A stretch of DNA of 64,000 bases from assembly GCA_039654915.1 (NCBI GenBank), contig CM077596.1:70123751-70187750 (forward strand). The letters run 5' to 3'. This DNA is from Aquilaria yunnanensis. Lineage: Eukaryota > Streptophyta > Magnoliopsida > Malvales > Thymelaeaceae. The notes under the pieces were generated by a model. The model did no database searches, had not been told where the DNA came from, and saw only the letters and a list, made by a program, of their open reading frames with translations. A program made the translations under genes and the position numbers. Of this stretch, positions 36,010 to 47,952 are shown in pieces. How positions within the stretch are numbered: position 1 is the stretch's first letter; every line of letters starts with the position of its first letter.

Positions 36010-36582
36010 AATTAAGCTAACCTTCAGATCGTGGTAAACGACAGCAGATCCACGAAAAACGGACCTCGAAGAAGCTGTTTCGGGTCCCAATCGACCGGCC
36101 ACGTGAATGTGTGTGTAGTGCGAAGGTCGCGTTGCAAGGAGAGAGATAATGGATTCTGTCGCGACGAAGAAGACGAGTTGCGCTGGGGGGAGGGGGGCAA
36201 TTTAAAAATGAATTTTCCAACGGCCGTAGCCATTGGAAACCCTATGCCGAAACGCACCGTATCATTTAATCAGTTTCCAACGGCCAAAGCCGTTGGTAAA
36301 TGTACAAGGCATTTTTTTTTCCAACGGCTTAAGCCGTTGGAAAGATTACACATGCATTACTCCAATTATTGTATATATTTACCAACACGTGACACTTGGA
36401 ACCTAATTCCAACAGTCACAACCGTTGGAATCTACCAACGGCTTAGCCGTTGGTAACAGAAAAAAAAAGCACCAACGCGTGTACATTGGAAAAATTTTAC
36501 CAACGGTTCTACACGTTGGTAATTACCAACGGCTTGACCGTTGGTAATAAAACAGTTGGAAACAACGGGTTTTTTAGTAGTG
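36010..36582 (-). promoter_or_regulatory. Right subterminal array and leader of CACTA element A
   Basis: 36205-36570 holds many palindromic or single CCAACGG/CCGTTGG motifs (for example CCAACGGCTTAAGCCGTTGG), the presumed transposase-binding sites. Toward 36020 the minus strand becomes pyrimidine-rich and then reaches GATCTGAAG followed by GT, a likely first-exon end. Element C carries the same layout at 41923-42487 on the other strand, which supports a conserved leader and promoter. Confidence 0.7.
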
Positions 36583-38282
36583 AATGAGTAAGTATTAATT
36601 ATTTAAAAATATAAAAAGCTATACAAGATTTTACCTCAATCTTTGAAATAATTACATTGAATCGGCTATAAAATATAGGGTAAATGTAGATTTTGAAAAC
36701 TTAGAGATGAGTGTATTTTGATAAAAAAAAATCATGAGTAGAATAATTAAGCTTTTTGAGTAATGTATAGTTACTTACAATTACATACCTTTGAAAAAAC
36801 TTAGTGTTTACTTACAAAGTTTATAATTTTGTCTTGTGGCCCATATTTGTGTCATTTCTTAAAAGAAATTTATTTTTACTTGAGTATTTTTTTGAATGTT
36901 CTACTTGTATTATGTCCTTTTCAATTTTGAATATAACATGAAAAAAATTATTAAAAGTTTAGCTTAAATCTCTTTAAAAAATTCAAAGTTATGAAAACAC
37001 ATTAATGGTAAATCTAATTAATTTTTTGAGCTAAGTAATATATATAGAATTTCAGTTTTAATAACTAGCTTTTTGAATCTAAAGCATAGAACTTAAGATA
37101 AAATTTAGTAACTTAACTTTTAATGAAATTTATAAATACATAATACTATTAATATATTAAATTAAGATCTTTTCTTAACAGATTGAATGTTATTTTTAAA
37201 TTTTACACTAATAACAGGAATTTTGATATCTGTGATTAGATTTTAAAAATACCAAGAAGTAATTTTATAAGTACTCTACCATCACAAATAAAAAAAAAAC
37301 TTCTATTAATTTTTTTATAACAAATATTACTTATAGCATATTCTACATTATATTATTATTATTGTTATTGTTGTTTATATTAAACAGAAATCTATACAAT
37401 GAGCTATCTATTATAATGAATGATGCAAATGAGGATAGTTATGATGAAATATTATAACAAAAAAATTACTACATAAGAGATAGAAAAATTAAAAAAAATA
37501 TATATCTAAACTAAAAAAAGTAAAATTATTATTGTAATTATTTAGTTTGAATAAAATAATTAAAATTATAGTTATTTGTGTAAAGAAAAAACTTAGTATT
37601 TAATTCACGTGTAACCCTCATGTGCAGTTACTAGTTTATTGAAATATGGTTATTGAACAGTTTTAGGAGTAACAGTTTACAAAGTTTTAGGACCTAGTAT
37701 TTAATTAGAAACTTCAAAAATTTTAGAATTTAAAATTAAAAAAAAAAAAAGCAAAGTTGTAGCACCAAAAAGCGACTCCCTATAATAAATGAAGGCATTT
37801 TGTTTTATTCTTGAGCCAAATCGGATCCCGTAGGAGAGAAAATTCTTCTAAAGCCTGTTATTTTGTTCATCATCAACTGGCAACACAAACTCAATCATCC
37901 ACAACAGTAGCAAAAATTCTTTGACTGAAAAGGAATTTCGGGTTAACATCAAACCCAAGTGTGTTACACTACTGATTGATGTCTTTTATTTTCTTTCTTG
38001 TTTTTCTTTTTCAATCCGGGTCACTTTTTTTTTTTTTAAATCAGAAACTGAAAATATAGTAATAAACTAGCCAGAGGCCGGAGGATACAAGGTTTTCAGA
38101 AGAATCAGAGCATGAACTTCAAATCCGGATTGTACTAGTTTATATATACGTAAATCGTAGGTTTAAGAAAATTGTAGCTATTTTTTTTATGTTGAATGCA
38201 GAAACTACATACATACATACATACATATACATTGTGTGTGTGTGTGTATAAAATTGAATGAAAAGGATGATATTCTTTAATT
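36583..38282. other. AT-rich spacer between CACTA elements A and E
   Basis: No open frame or recognisable repeat family. It contains a (CATA)n run near 38206-38228 and a (TG)n run near 38234-38247, just outside element E. Confidence 0.4.
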
Positions 38283-38613
38283 CACAACTAAATAATGGAG
38301 TTTACTAACGCGCATTTCTAATGGCTGCGTGTTGGTAAATTTAAATTTTCAACGCGTAGCTGTTGATAAATACGCATTGGTAAACCATACATTGAAAATT
38401 CAGTTACCAATATGTAAAATATTACTCATTGGTAATTTACAGCTCGTACGTTGGTAAAATGCACATTGGTAAGTACCAACGGCCATGCACCAACTCTATT
38501 TTCTAACGGGTGATAAAATTACCAACGTGGATGTGCGTTGGTATTTACCAACATATGTGCACGTTAGTAATTACTAACGTGCAAGCGCGTTGGTAAATAT
38601 CAAGGTTACCAAT

Positions 38614-41441
38614 TGTGGCAACGTCGGGTTTTCTGGAGTCGCCACCAATCTGTTTCACCCAGGTCGATTGGACACCTTAATTATGGTCTGCGAGAGTTCG
38701 GGGGTTCGGGAGTACGGTTACGCTAAAACAACTTTGTTATAGCGCCCAAAATTGGCACCTTAGTTGATTTTAATTTTGTTTTACTTTGCTTTTAAAACAT
38801 CTTCAGTTAATTTTCAAAACCGAAAACTTTAACTGAATTATTTAGTCGGATGTGGATTTTTGGTAATTAATTTGTATAAAAATTTGATATTTCCGAACCA
38901 TGGACTCTGCCGAGTCACCCGGACACGGAATTTGACAAAATTTTAATCCATATCGTAAAATATGGATTTTTATCTTTGTATTTATTTAATTTATTCAATT
39001 AATTTAAAAGTTGATACTTTTCAAACCGTTAATTATTTATGTTTCATGAAATTAATTATTAGTTTAATTACTAATTTATAGGTTTTTTTTTATTTATGAA
39101 ATTTTATATTTATTAATGATCTTTTAATGTTAACTAATAAAAAAATATTCTTTTGTTTATTTATATTTTTATTACCTTTATTTGAAATTATTTGGCTAAA
39201 ATTTTTATTTTGTTTAATAAAGGAAAAAAAAAGTTATATCTTTTTATTATTTTAAGAGAAATAAATAAAATACAAAGTCTTAATTTTCATCTATTTTTTA
39301 TCAAAAGAAAGTTTTGTTTTCATTTTTTACCTTTTTACTTTTTTTATTGGATAAATATTAAAGTAACTATTAAAATTAATTTTTATATTTTATTTTTTAA
39401 AAAAAAATTTATTCTCCAAACCATTGGATCCTGGCGGATCATTTGGACATGGATTTTAATTTTTATTAATTAATTATTTAATTAGTTACTAATTTAAATC
39501 ATAATTTTATTGGATTTTTATTGTTGTTTTTATTAAATTTTAATTATTGCTACTTTTAAAGATATATTTAAAAAGAAATGATTTGTATTATTATTTTTTT
39601 TGATTATTTACTTATGTTTATTTAATTTTAATAAAAGGAATAAAAAGTTAATTAATTTTTTTTTGCTTTTTAAAGAAATAATAAAAGATAATTAGCTTTT
39701 TTTTTAAAAAAAAATTTATGTTAGTCTTAAAGAATAAAATTAATTATTCACATAAAAGGATTTTCTTTTAATTAGTTATCATTTACTTATTTATATTATT
39801 TTTTTTTTCATGATTAATTTCTTTCTTTTTAAATAAAATAAAATTTTTGCATAAAGTAAATAAAGGAAAATGAATAAAGTGGAGGTTTTCTTTTTTGTTT
39901 TGGTTTAGACATCCATTTAAAAAGTAAAAGATGCATAAAATAAATAAACAAATAAAGAGAAAACACATAAAGAAATATTAAAAACAATTATTAAATAAAT
40001 GATAAAAATGGGGCTTTTTGGCCATCCATTAAAAGAATTAAATAAATAGGAGGTATAACCTTCCATGAATTATAATAATTAGCAAAAGTTAGTAACAATA
40101 AAAATAAAAGTTAGTAAGTTAGTTGAGTTAATTGTTAGTAACAATAAAAATAAAAGTTAGTAATGTTAGATCAATTAATTGTTAATAACAATAAATATAA
40201 AAGTTAGTAAAGTTAGATTAATCAATTGTTAACAACAATAAAACAAAAGGTTAGTAATAATAATAATGAATAAACAAGTAAAAATTAAAAAGGGTTCGTA
40301 ATTAATTCTGCAAGAACAAAATAAAAAGTTAGTGACCAAAGTGAAAGAAATTGAAAAGATGAAGTATGAAATAGGGGTTTACCCTAAAAATTTTGAAATT
40401 GAATTTTGCTGGGAAATAGACGCGACGCGGCGGCGTGGGGGGGTGCTGCTGGCGCAGAGGAGGAAGAGGAAAGGCAGGGCGGCTACGGCGTGGGGCGGAG
40501 CGGCGGCGGGCAGCTAGGGCGGCGCGGCAGCGAGGGCAACGGCGGCCGGGACGACGGCGGCAAGGGCGCGGGGCGGCCGGGGGAAGAAAAAAAAAAAAAA
40601 GAAAGGATGACGGAGCGCGGCGGCGGAACGGCTGGGCGGAGGGGCTGACGGCGGCGGGACGGCCGGACGACGGCGGCAGGACGGTTGGGTGGAGGCGTGG
40701 CGGCCGGCGGACGGCGGTGGCGGGCAACGTCGGAGAGAGAGATAGAACGGAGATAAACGGGAGGAGGAAGACGGGGGCCAAGGCGTCAGAATAAAAAAAT
40801 TTTGAGATTTTCTGGAGAAAGGGAAGAAAGCCAGGGGCAAGGGCTATAATTTTATCTTTTTTTTAAAACGGAGCTCTAAGCTTTTCCTTTATTTTTTTCT
40901 GTGTTCAGCACAAAATTTGGGGGTCTATTTATAGAGGAAGTTTGGCTGAACTGTTGATGGATAAATTAATAAAAAATTTCAAACTTATCTTTTAAATTTT
41001 TAAAATGACAATTTTAGTCCTTTACGTCTCTCAGCCTCTGGATAAGTTCCTGAAGCTTCTGATTTTGACAATTTTGTCGTTTTCTGTCAATTTGGGCCAG
41101 AAACATCGGCAGGCCCAAAATTTTATGTGACAAACTACCAAATGCTCCTGGAACTTTCAGAATTTGTCAATTTTTCCCGAAACTTCTTAATGTTGTCATT
41201 TTTACCTCAAACTTTTAAATTTTGCCTTTTTTTTTTTTTCAAACATACACATATACACACATATATCATTTTAAATCAAATCTTCACAAAAAAAAACAAA
41301 AAAAAATGTTTTTTAAACTAATTAACTTAATTAAAATTTTTCAGTAATAATAATAATAATAAAATATATTATTATTTTTTTTTAATTAATTTTTTTTTAG
41401 TTTAATTTTTTTTAATGGTCGGACGAAATTGGGTGTCAACA
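38614..41441 (-). mobile_element. Solo LTR of a large LTR retrotransposon
   Basis: On the minus strand it begins TGTTGACACCCAATTTCGTC and ends GTTGCCACA. CCAAT is duplicated on both sides (38609-38613 and 41442-41446). The length is 2828 bases, and no internal gag-pol, primer site or second LTR is present, so it arose by LTR-LTR recombination. Near its 3' end it carries GGTGGCGACTCC, a sequence common around the LTR/primer-site junction of some plant Ty3/gypsy elements; the lineage is inferred. The GC-rich 40420-40790 block lies downstream of its promoter. Confidence 0.92.
40924..40933 (-). promoter_or_regulatory. TATA box of the solo LTR
   Basis: The minus strand reads CTATAAATAG, an ideal plant TATA box, about 510 bases from the LTR start. 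Transcription would run toward the GC-rich leader at 40790-40420. It may still provide promoter activity within the nest. Confidence 0.65.
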
Positions 41442-41922
41442 CCAATGAGAAGCTTTTGGTAGTTAAATTATTTTTTTAAAAAAATTAAAACATTTTCCAA
41501 CAAGGAGCAGTTGGAAAATGCTTTTTTTAAAAAATAAAATAAAATAATTAATAGTAAATTATATGTTATATTAACTAAAAATGATATTTAGTGAACTTTT
41601 ATAACTAAGATTTTATTAGTATACAAAAATTTTAATAATGCAATAAAAAATAAAAAATATATAATTTCAGAAAAAGTAACTAAAAATTTACACAATTGAA
41701 AAAATTTTACTGAAATTCATAAGAGCTTATAGAAAATTTAAAAAAAAAAGTAGCAAAAAATTCGGTATAAATTCAAAACTTTAAAAATAAAAAATATCAC
41801 AAAAAGTAATTAAAAAATCACAAAATTTTAAGAAATTGCTGAAATTCATAAATATTTGCCATAAATCAACAATCAAACAACAGATCAGCAAAATCAAACA
41901 AACAAATCAGGTAATCGAATAA

Positions 41923-44900
41923 CACTACTAAAAAACTGGTCTTTTCCAACTGTTTTTTTACCAACGGTCAACCCGTTGGTAATTACCAACGTGTGGAGCC
42001 GTTGGTAAAATTTTTCCAACGTGCACGCGTTGGTGTGTTTTTTTTTTTTTTTCCGTTACCAACGGCTGAGCCGTTGGTATATTCCAACGGTTATGACCGT
42101 TGGAATTAAGTTCCAAGTGTCACGCGTTGGTAAGGGATTACAGTAATTGGATCAAATCATGTGCAATATTTCCAACGGCTTCAGCCATTGGAAAAAAAAA
42201 TCCCTGTACATTTACCAACGGTTTGGCCGTTGGAAACACAATAAATGAAATGGTGCGTTTGATACTTATGTTTCCAATGGCTACGGCCGTTGGAAATTTT
42301 GTTTTTAAAATGCCCCCCCACCGCAACTCGTCTTCTCCAGGGCGCTGGTTTCGTTTCTCTCTCTCTCCTGCGCTTCGAATCTCGCACAGCACACACATTC
42401 ACTTGTTTGCGTCGATTGGGACCGGAAACATCTTCTTTGAGGTCGGAGATTCGTGGATCTGCTGTCGTTTGGCAAGATCTGAAGGTTAATTAATTTTTTC
42501 CGGGAATTTTTTGATTTTTTTGGATGTATTTCTCCCTATTTGAGCTTCTTGGTTGATAATGGGTTGAAGATGTTGGTTTTTATTGCAGGATTGAAGTGAT
42601 TTGGAGGTGTTTGAAGGAAGTTAATATTTTGATTTGAGGTAACCGCGTTTATTTCGGATTTTTTGATTTTTTCCCCCCAATAATTACATATTTTCGGATT
42701 ATATTGTGTTGATTTGGTTTGAAATATGTGCAATATTTGTTATTTTGTGTTGCATTTGGTTGGAGATTTAGTTTTTAGGTTACCCATTACAATTGTTTTT
42801 TTATGTGCATTTTTTTACAATTTTTTGTCTATTTTCGGGATTAATTAGAAATTATGAAAAAATTAGTTTTAAGTGATTTTTTTAGGTAGTATATTTACAT
42901 TTTGCAATGAAAAAATATTGTAGAATATTTATATTTTTTTCATATGGTGAAAAATAATTTTTAAAATAAAATTAGATTTACTAAAATCTTTCTAAAAAAA
43001 ATGATACTTCTATTTTTGAAGTAATTAAAAAATGAATAAAATGTTAAACAAGTTAATATTAATAGTAATCACAAGCATTAACTATTGGTTTATAAATATT
43101 AAAATCCATTATAGATATAGAAATTATTAGTAAATTTACAAAGATATAAATTATTTAGATAGATAAAGTTTATTAGAAGTAAATGCATTTAATGTATTTA
43201 ACGTATTATTAATAATCTCACGAACTCACCTATAACATAAAATTGTAAATATTTCCGTCCAATGTATTTAAATTTGTTTATGTAAATATAATAAGTATTT
43301 TTTTGGTACTGTGTCTGAGTGCAACTCTTGTGGATGCTACTATGTTTCTTCTTTATGTTCCCTTTTTTATGGCAACTCTTTATGATTCATTTTTAAAATA
43401 ATGAACTAACAAATTAAAATACTTAATAATGAAGAAAAATTAAAATGAAACTCGATCACTTTTTGAAATACCCAAAGGAATATACTCAACTACTTTTAAT
43501 TAGGGAATGTTCACTTGAACCATATACTATTGCATTAGAACTTTTAATAACTCATTTCTGAAACAAAAAAATAAATGAGGATTTATGATTAATGCAATAC
43601 AATGTGATCAAATAAATGTTCTTGATTAATCTATAATTATATCAAATTTTCAGAATTTAATGTAATAATATTTTCATTGTCCCGAAAAACCCAAATTTAC
43701 TTCTTGATCAACTAGTTAGTGAACACTTGCATGCGTCGACCATGATAATACTAGTAACTTGCTTATTTTTAGAAGCAAGACTAATGTATGGCGAAGCTAA
43801 CAATTTTTATTTAACGGGAAGAACAAATTTTATTAAAAATTTACTAGCTCCTTAAGTTTATTAACATAAGTTGTTAATGCTATCGGAGCTTAATAGAGAA
43901 GAAGGACCTTTAAGTATGAAACTAGAATTATTTTGTCATAAAGTGTTCCTTTTTTGTCGAACTAATCAATAATTCAAAACTGTTTTTGCGTAAAAAGTGA
44001 TTATTTTCTTAAATTATCGAATTATTGGAACTTTACATGCCACATTGTGTCTCTAAAATAGCTAACTCTCTTTTAGTTTTTCAATTGTGATAATTGTGGA
44101 GACTAGTCATTTTACAACTAAACACATTACATTAAATTTGGTTTGATTGGAACTAAATTACTTTATGTGTTTCAGCAAAATTGAGCTGTGGAACCTAGCA
44201 GGAGGTAGCTACAACTGCCTGTAAAGTCTAATTTCTAGCAAAACTGAAAAAGCAATGTAACATACTGTAAAACTTGACATTAGAAAAGACTTTAGTAATT
44301 TTTCCAAGCTACTATCATAGCTTAAGTCAATGCCAATACTTATCGTGTGGCAAACTGAATTGACCTTATTGTAAGTCTTGACTTGCAATGGGCATAGTAA
44401 CTCGGGCATAAGCCTGTCCCTTGAGCCATTAGCATGTTATTATATATCTTAAGATAATTATTGCCAACATTTACCAGGGGTCCATCATGTGACATTACTA
44501 ATAAAGCCAAGGCTTAACCATGTGTCCTAATATTTGTTTAATATTCTATATTTTTTTCCCTTGCCTTATAAACAACAAAAACAAAACATGCATTTTTAAG
44601 TTGATGTTAGAGATTTTTCACTAAATAAGAGAAAGGAATTCACTTTCCTTTTTGGTTAAGAACTACATCAATTCCCACACTAGAAATATCACATTCAATT
44701 ATAGTAAAAGATTTAATATCTATATATCTTAAGGAATAAAGGCATAAAAGGATCCACCAGTTTATGGGATGGGCTAGGAATTGAAACTAAAGAAAGGAAC
44801 ATATTTTTTATTGGATGCATGACCTCAAGTACTTCATTAATTTGCTAAAAACGTACTTTGAAGGAAGCGCAAATTAAATGGCTGCTGTGATAAAGATACT

Positions 44901-46160
44901 AGAGAGGGAATACAAGACGTCTTTTTGGAAAATTTTATGACGTTGCTGTAGACTCGTATCAGTGCAGAGATTGAGGAGCGAACACAGCAAGAGGATGGAA
45001 TAGAGGCCATTGATGAACTAGCAATCATTAGTACCGCATCTGGCGGTAGAAGAAGAGGCCGGGTATTTGGATTAGGATCTGAGCAGTATGCTATACCAGG
45101 ACGCCGACAGCCAGGTCCCATCCCGCCTATCGACATCACACAGACACCGCAATTCAATGAGCAAGTACAGAAGATGATGGTGGAGGAGAATGCGCGAAGG
45201 GATGCGGAGTACGAGAGGAAGCTCGAGAGGATTAAGAGGAGACAGAGAGCAGAGATGGAGGCTCAGAGAGCTGCATTGGAGGTAAACCGGGCTCAGTTGG
45301 AGATTATTTGTCGTTCGCTAAACCTTCCATGCCCACCGGCACAACCAGTTCCACATTATCCTGATGACTCGGAGTCAGAGGATGAGGAGATAGTCGGGAC
45401 TCCGTGATGGGCGTCATCAACAGGTTAGCGCATTTCTGCAGTTCTTGTGTTAGAGCCATAGACATAATTATTTTTAGACCTAAATCAGACTGACTTGATA
45501 TTTATGAAATGTGTAAGCCGTTGAATGTTGAATGCTTTCTTTCAGACATATCTGTTATTGCTTTAATTATGCTGTAGTTGAGAATATTTTATTTTAATTA
45601 CGTTGGCATAGTTGTGTAATGTTTATTGCTGAGTAAAGCCGGGCGTACTTTTGAATTGGTATTTTACTTTTGAATGTGGATTGAAACGGGAAAAAATACG
45701 AAACAACCGAAACCTGGAACGTTTAATATACATAACGAACGCGCAAATATGAAACAAACCAACTTCCGCGAAGGGTCAGTACCAACGGCTTCATAATAGC
45801 AACCTTACCAACTTCCGGCAGTTGGTAATTAGTTACCAACTGTCAGCCGTTGGTAAGTTACCAACTGCTCGATTGGTAATTTACCAACTGCCGGCCGTTG
45901 GTAACTTACCAACGGCTGACAGTTGGTAAATTACCAACTGCTGACAGTTGGTAACTACAACTACGCGATGGAAACCGAGTCCTTTAAATGACCGTTGGTA
46001 ATTACCAACGTGTATTTTACCAACGTCTACACGTTGGAATTTACCAACGTGTTATTAGTTGCGCGTTGGTAAAAAATTTTCCAACGTATCGAATACCAAC
46101 TGCCATTTACCAACGTGCAGCAGTTGATGGCAGTTGGTAAAGTCGGTTATTTTAGTAGTG
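41923..46160 (+). mobile_element. CACTA deletion derivative 'C' of the A family
   Basis: 4238 bases flanked by TAA (41920-41922 and 46161-46163), with ends CACTACTAAAAAACTGG and, inverted, CACTACTAAAATAACC. It is inverted relative to A. The leader and its subterminal array (41923-42660) match A 36582-35850, and 42700-43170 matches A 35764-35330. The transposase gene is missing, and only the last exon of the second gene (44952-45407) and the right subterminal array (45775-46160) remain. Intact ends suggest it could be moved by a transposase supplied elsewhere. Confidence 0.93.
44952..45407 (+). pseudogene. Last exon of the second CACTA transposase gene, copy C
   Basis: It follows an AG acceptor (GTTGCTGTAG) and reads without a stop: TRISAEIEERTQQEDGIEAI, the basic GGRRRGRVFG, PPIDITQTPQFNEQV, a charged coiled-coil rich in Arg and Glu, and the end DSESEDEEIVGTP. 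This is the cleanest of the three copies of this exon (A has one stop, D has two). All upstream exons are deleted, so it is a fragment. Confidence 0.85.
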
Positions 46161-46828
46161 TAACGGATCTAATAAATCAAAGACAAATTCAAAAAACAAC
46201 AAAATCAACAAATCCGGTGTCGGGCGCAGACAATGAGGCACAGAGGTGAAGAGATGGGGACGCGAGGCGGGGCGAGGAGGTGAGATGCGGACGCAAGGAG
46301 AAAATCCTGCATCGCGCGCAGGTGGTGAGGCACGAAGGTGAAGAGACGGGACGCGAGGCGGGGCGAGGAGGCGAGACATGGACACAAGGAGGAGATCTGA
46401 CGTTGGGCACAGACGGCGAGGCACAGAGGGAGGAAAGAGGGAAAAGCATATGAGAGTAGAGGGAGGAGAGACGAAGCGGCAGAAAGTAACAGAGAGGGGG
46501 GGAGTTCGTCGGCAAAGACGAAGCGGCAAGGTAAAGAGAGGGGGGGAGAAACAGAGGAGAGACGAAGTGGCAGGGCAGAGAGGAGAGACGAAGCGGGGGA
46601 GGCAGAAAAGGGGAAGTGAGAAATGCTAGGGTTATGGGTTTATATATTTATTTAGGGTTATGGGTTTGTTTTGGGCTTATATATATATAATATAATATAA
46701 TATATAAACAACAACAATAATAATAATATACAATTTATAATGTGTATGAATATATATATTAACATATTTATAGACTGAAATTAAAAATTATGGTTTTAAT
46801 GTATATGGTGAGATTGAATATCCCAAAT

Positions 46829-46829
46829 A

Positions 46830-46892
<63 letters not shown>
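46829..46892. repeat. (ATT)n microsatellite
   Basis: About 21 uninterrupted ATT units inside element E. Confidence 0.95.
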
Positions 46893-46895
<3 letters not shown>

Positions 46896-47038
46896 AGTGT
46901 ATGAGAATATATATTTTAAATTATAATTATTATTTTTAAACCTTTACTTTCTAAAATAAATAATTTTATATATGATAAATATCATTATACATTATAATAT
47001 ATATGATATATTTTTTTATATATATTATTATATTTTTA

Positions 47039-47039
<1 letters not shown>

Positions 47040-47124
<85 letters not shown>
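47040..47124. repeat. (AAT)n/(ATT)n palindromic microsatellite
   Basis: About 15 AAT units run directly into about 13 ATT units, so the two halves are inverted complements and could fold into a long AT hairpin. Confidence 0.95.
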
Positions 47125-47126
<2 letters not shown>

Positions 47127-47487
47127 GAAATTTTAATATAAGATATATAAATAATAATAATATTAATAATAATATATAAAATATGATACATTATTTGATG
47201 TATATATGTATGTATGTGTGTATCATATATTTAATGTATATATATGATATATCTTAAGTACATATTCTCATATATGATGCATTATACTATTATTATTATT
47301 ATTATTATTATTATTACATATTTGTAAAAATGTTTAAAAAATATTTCTTTACTTTCTAAAATTGATAGTTTATATATGATTATTATCATTAAACATTATA
47401 ATATATATGATATATTTTAAATATATGTTATTATATTTTTAATAAATAATAATATTAATAATAATAATATATTATTATTATTATTAA

Positions 47488-47952
47488 CAGTTACCAACGC
47501 GTTGGCGCGTTGGTAATTACCAACGTGCACGCGCGTTGGTAATCAATGTTGCTGATTACCAACGTGCAAATGTGTTGATAATTACTAACGTGCATATGCG
47601 TTGGTAATTACCAACGCGTTTGCACGTTGGTAATTACCAACGTGTATGCACGTTAGTAATTATCAACGCGTTTGCATATTGATAATCAGCAATTGGTAAT
47701 TACCAACGTGCAAACGCGTTGGTAATTACTAACGTGAATACGTGTTGGTAATTACTAATGTGCACGCGCGTTGGTAATCTTACTATTGGAAAATTGCTTA
47801 TTTACCAACGCGTTGAGCCATTGGTAAATTACCAACGCCAAATGCGCTGGTAAATTTAAATTTTTTTTACCAACGGCCTAATGCATTGGTAATTACCAAT
47901 GGTCATGCCGTTGGTAATTTAGCCGTTGGAAAAACTAATTTTTTTAGTAGTG
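47488..47952. promoter_or_regulatory. Right subterminal repeat array of CACTA element E
   Basis: Over fifteen closely spaced motifs of the form ACCAACGCG..CGCGTTGGTAA, many paired as palindromes (for example TTACCAACGCG with CGCGTTGGTAA). These are the presumed transposase-binding sites. Confidence 0.75.

Larger units (their letters stand above)
23924..36582 (-). mobile_element. CACTA (En/Spm) transposon 'A', full length, inactive
   Basis: 12,659 bases flanked by the 3-base target duplication AAT (23921-23923 and 36583-36585). The right end inverted is CACTACTAAAAAACCC; the left end is CACCACTAAAATATAGG, with one T-to-C change in the terminal CACTA. Subterminal regions carry many short palindromes of the form CCAACGG..CCGTTGG, as expected for transposase-binding repeats. 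Both genes read on the minus strand, starting from a leader at the right end. These are a TNPD-type transposase (30602-26986) and a second plant-transposase gene (26867-25070). Both have several stops. A TRIM retrotransposon (24191-24900) and a MITE (34519-34883) sit inside. Confidence 0.93.
38283..47952. mobile_element. Older CACTA element 'E', split by two nested insertions
   Basis: The left end is CACAACTAAATAATGG and the right end inverted is CACTACTAAAAAAATT. The flanking target duplication is ATT (38280-38282 and 47953-47955). Subterminal CCAACG/CGTTGG motifs fill 38300-38610 and 47488-47940. After removing the solo LTR and element C with their duplications, about 2.6 kb remains. This is a GA-rich stretch (46200-46620) and AT microsatellites, with no transposase coding. 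It is therefore a non-autonomous member whose terminal motifs resemble those of the A family. Confidence 0.85.

Noticed and set aside
40329..40840. Overlapping open frames of 80-150 codons on both strands, rich in Arg/Gly or Pro/Ala
   Set aside because: They all come from the GC-rich low-complexity block inside the solo LTR; composition alone keeps the frames open.
46152..46629. Arg/Pro-rich frames on both strands
   Set aside because: GA-rich low-complexity sequence of element E; no domain.
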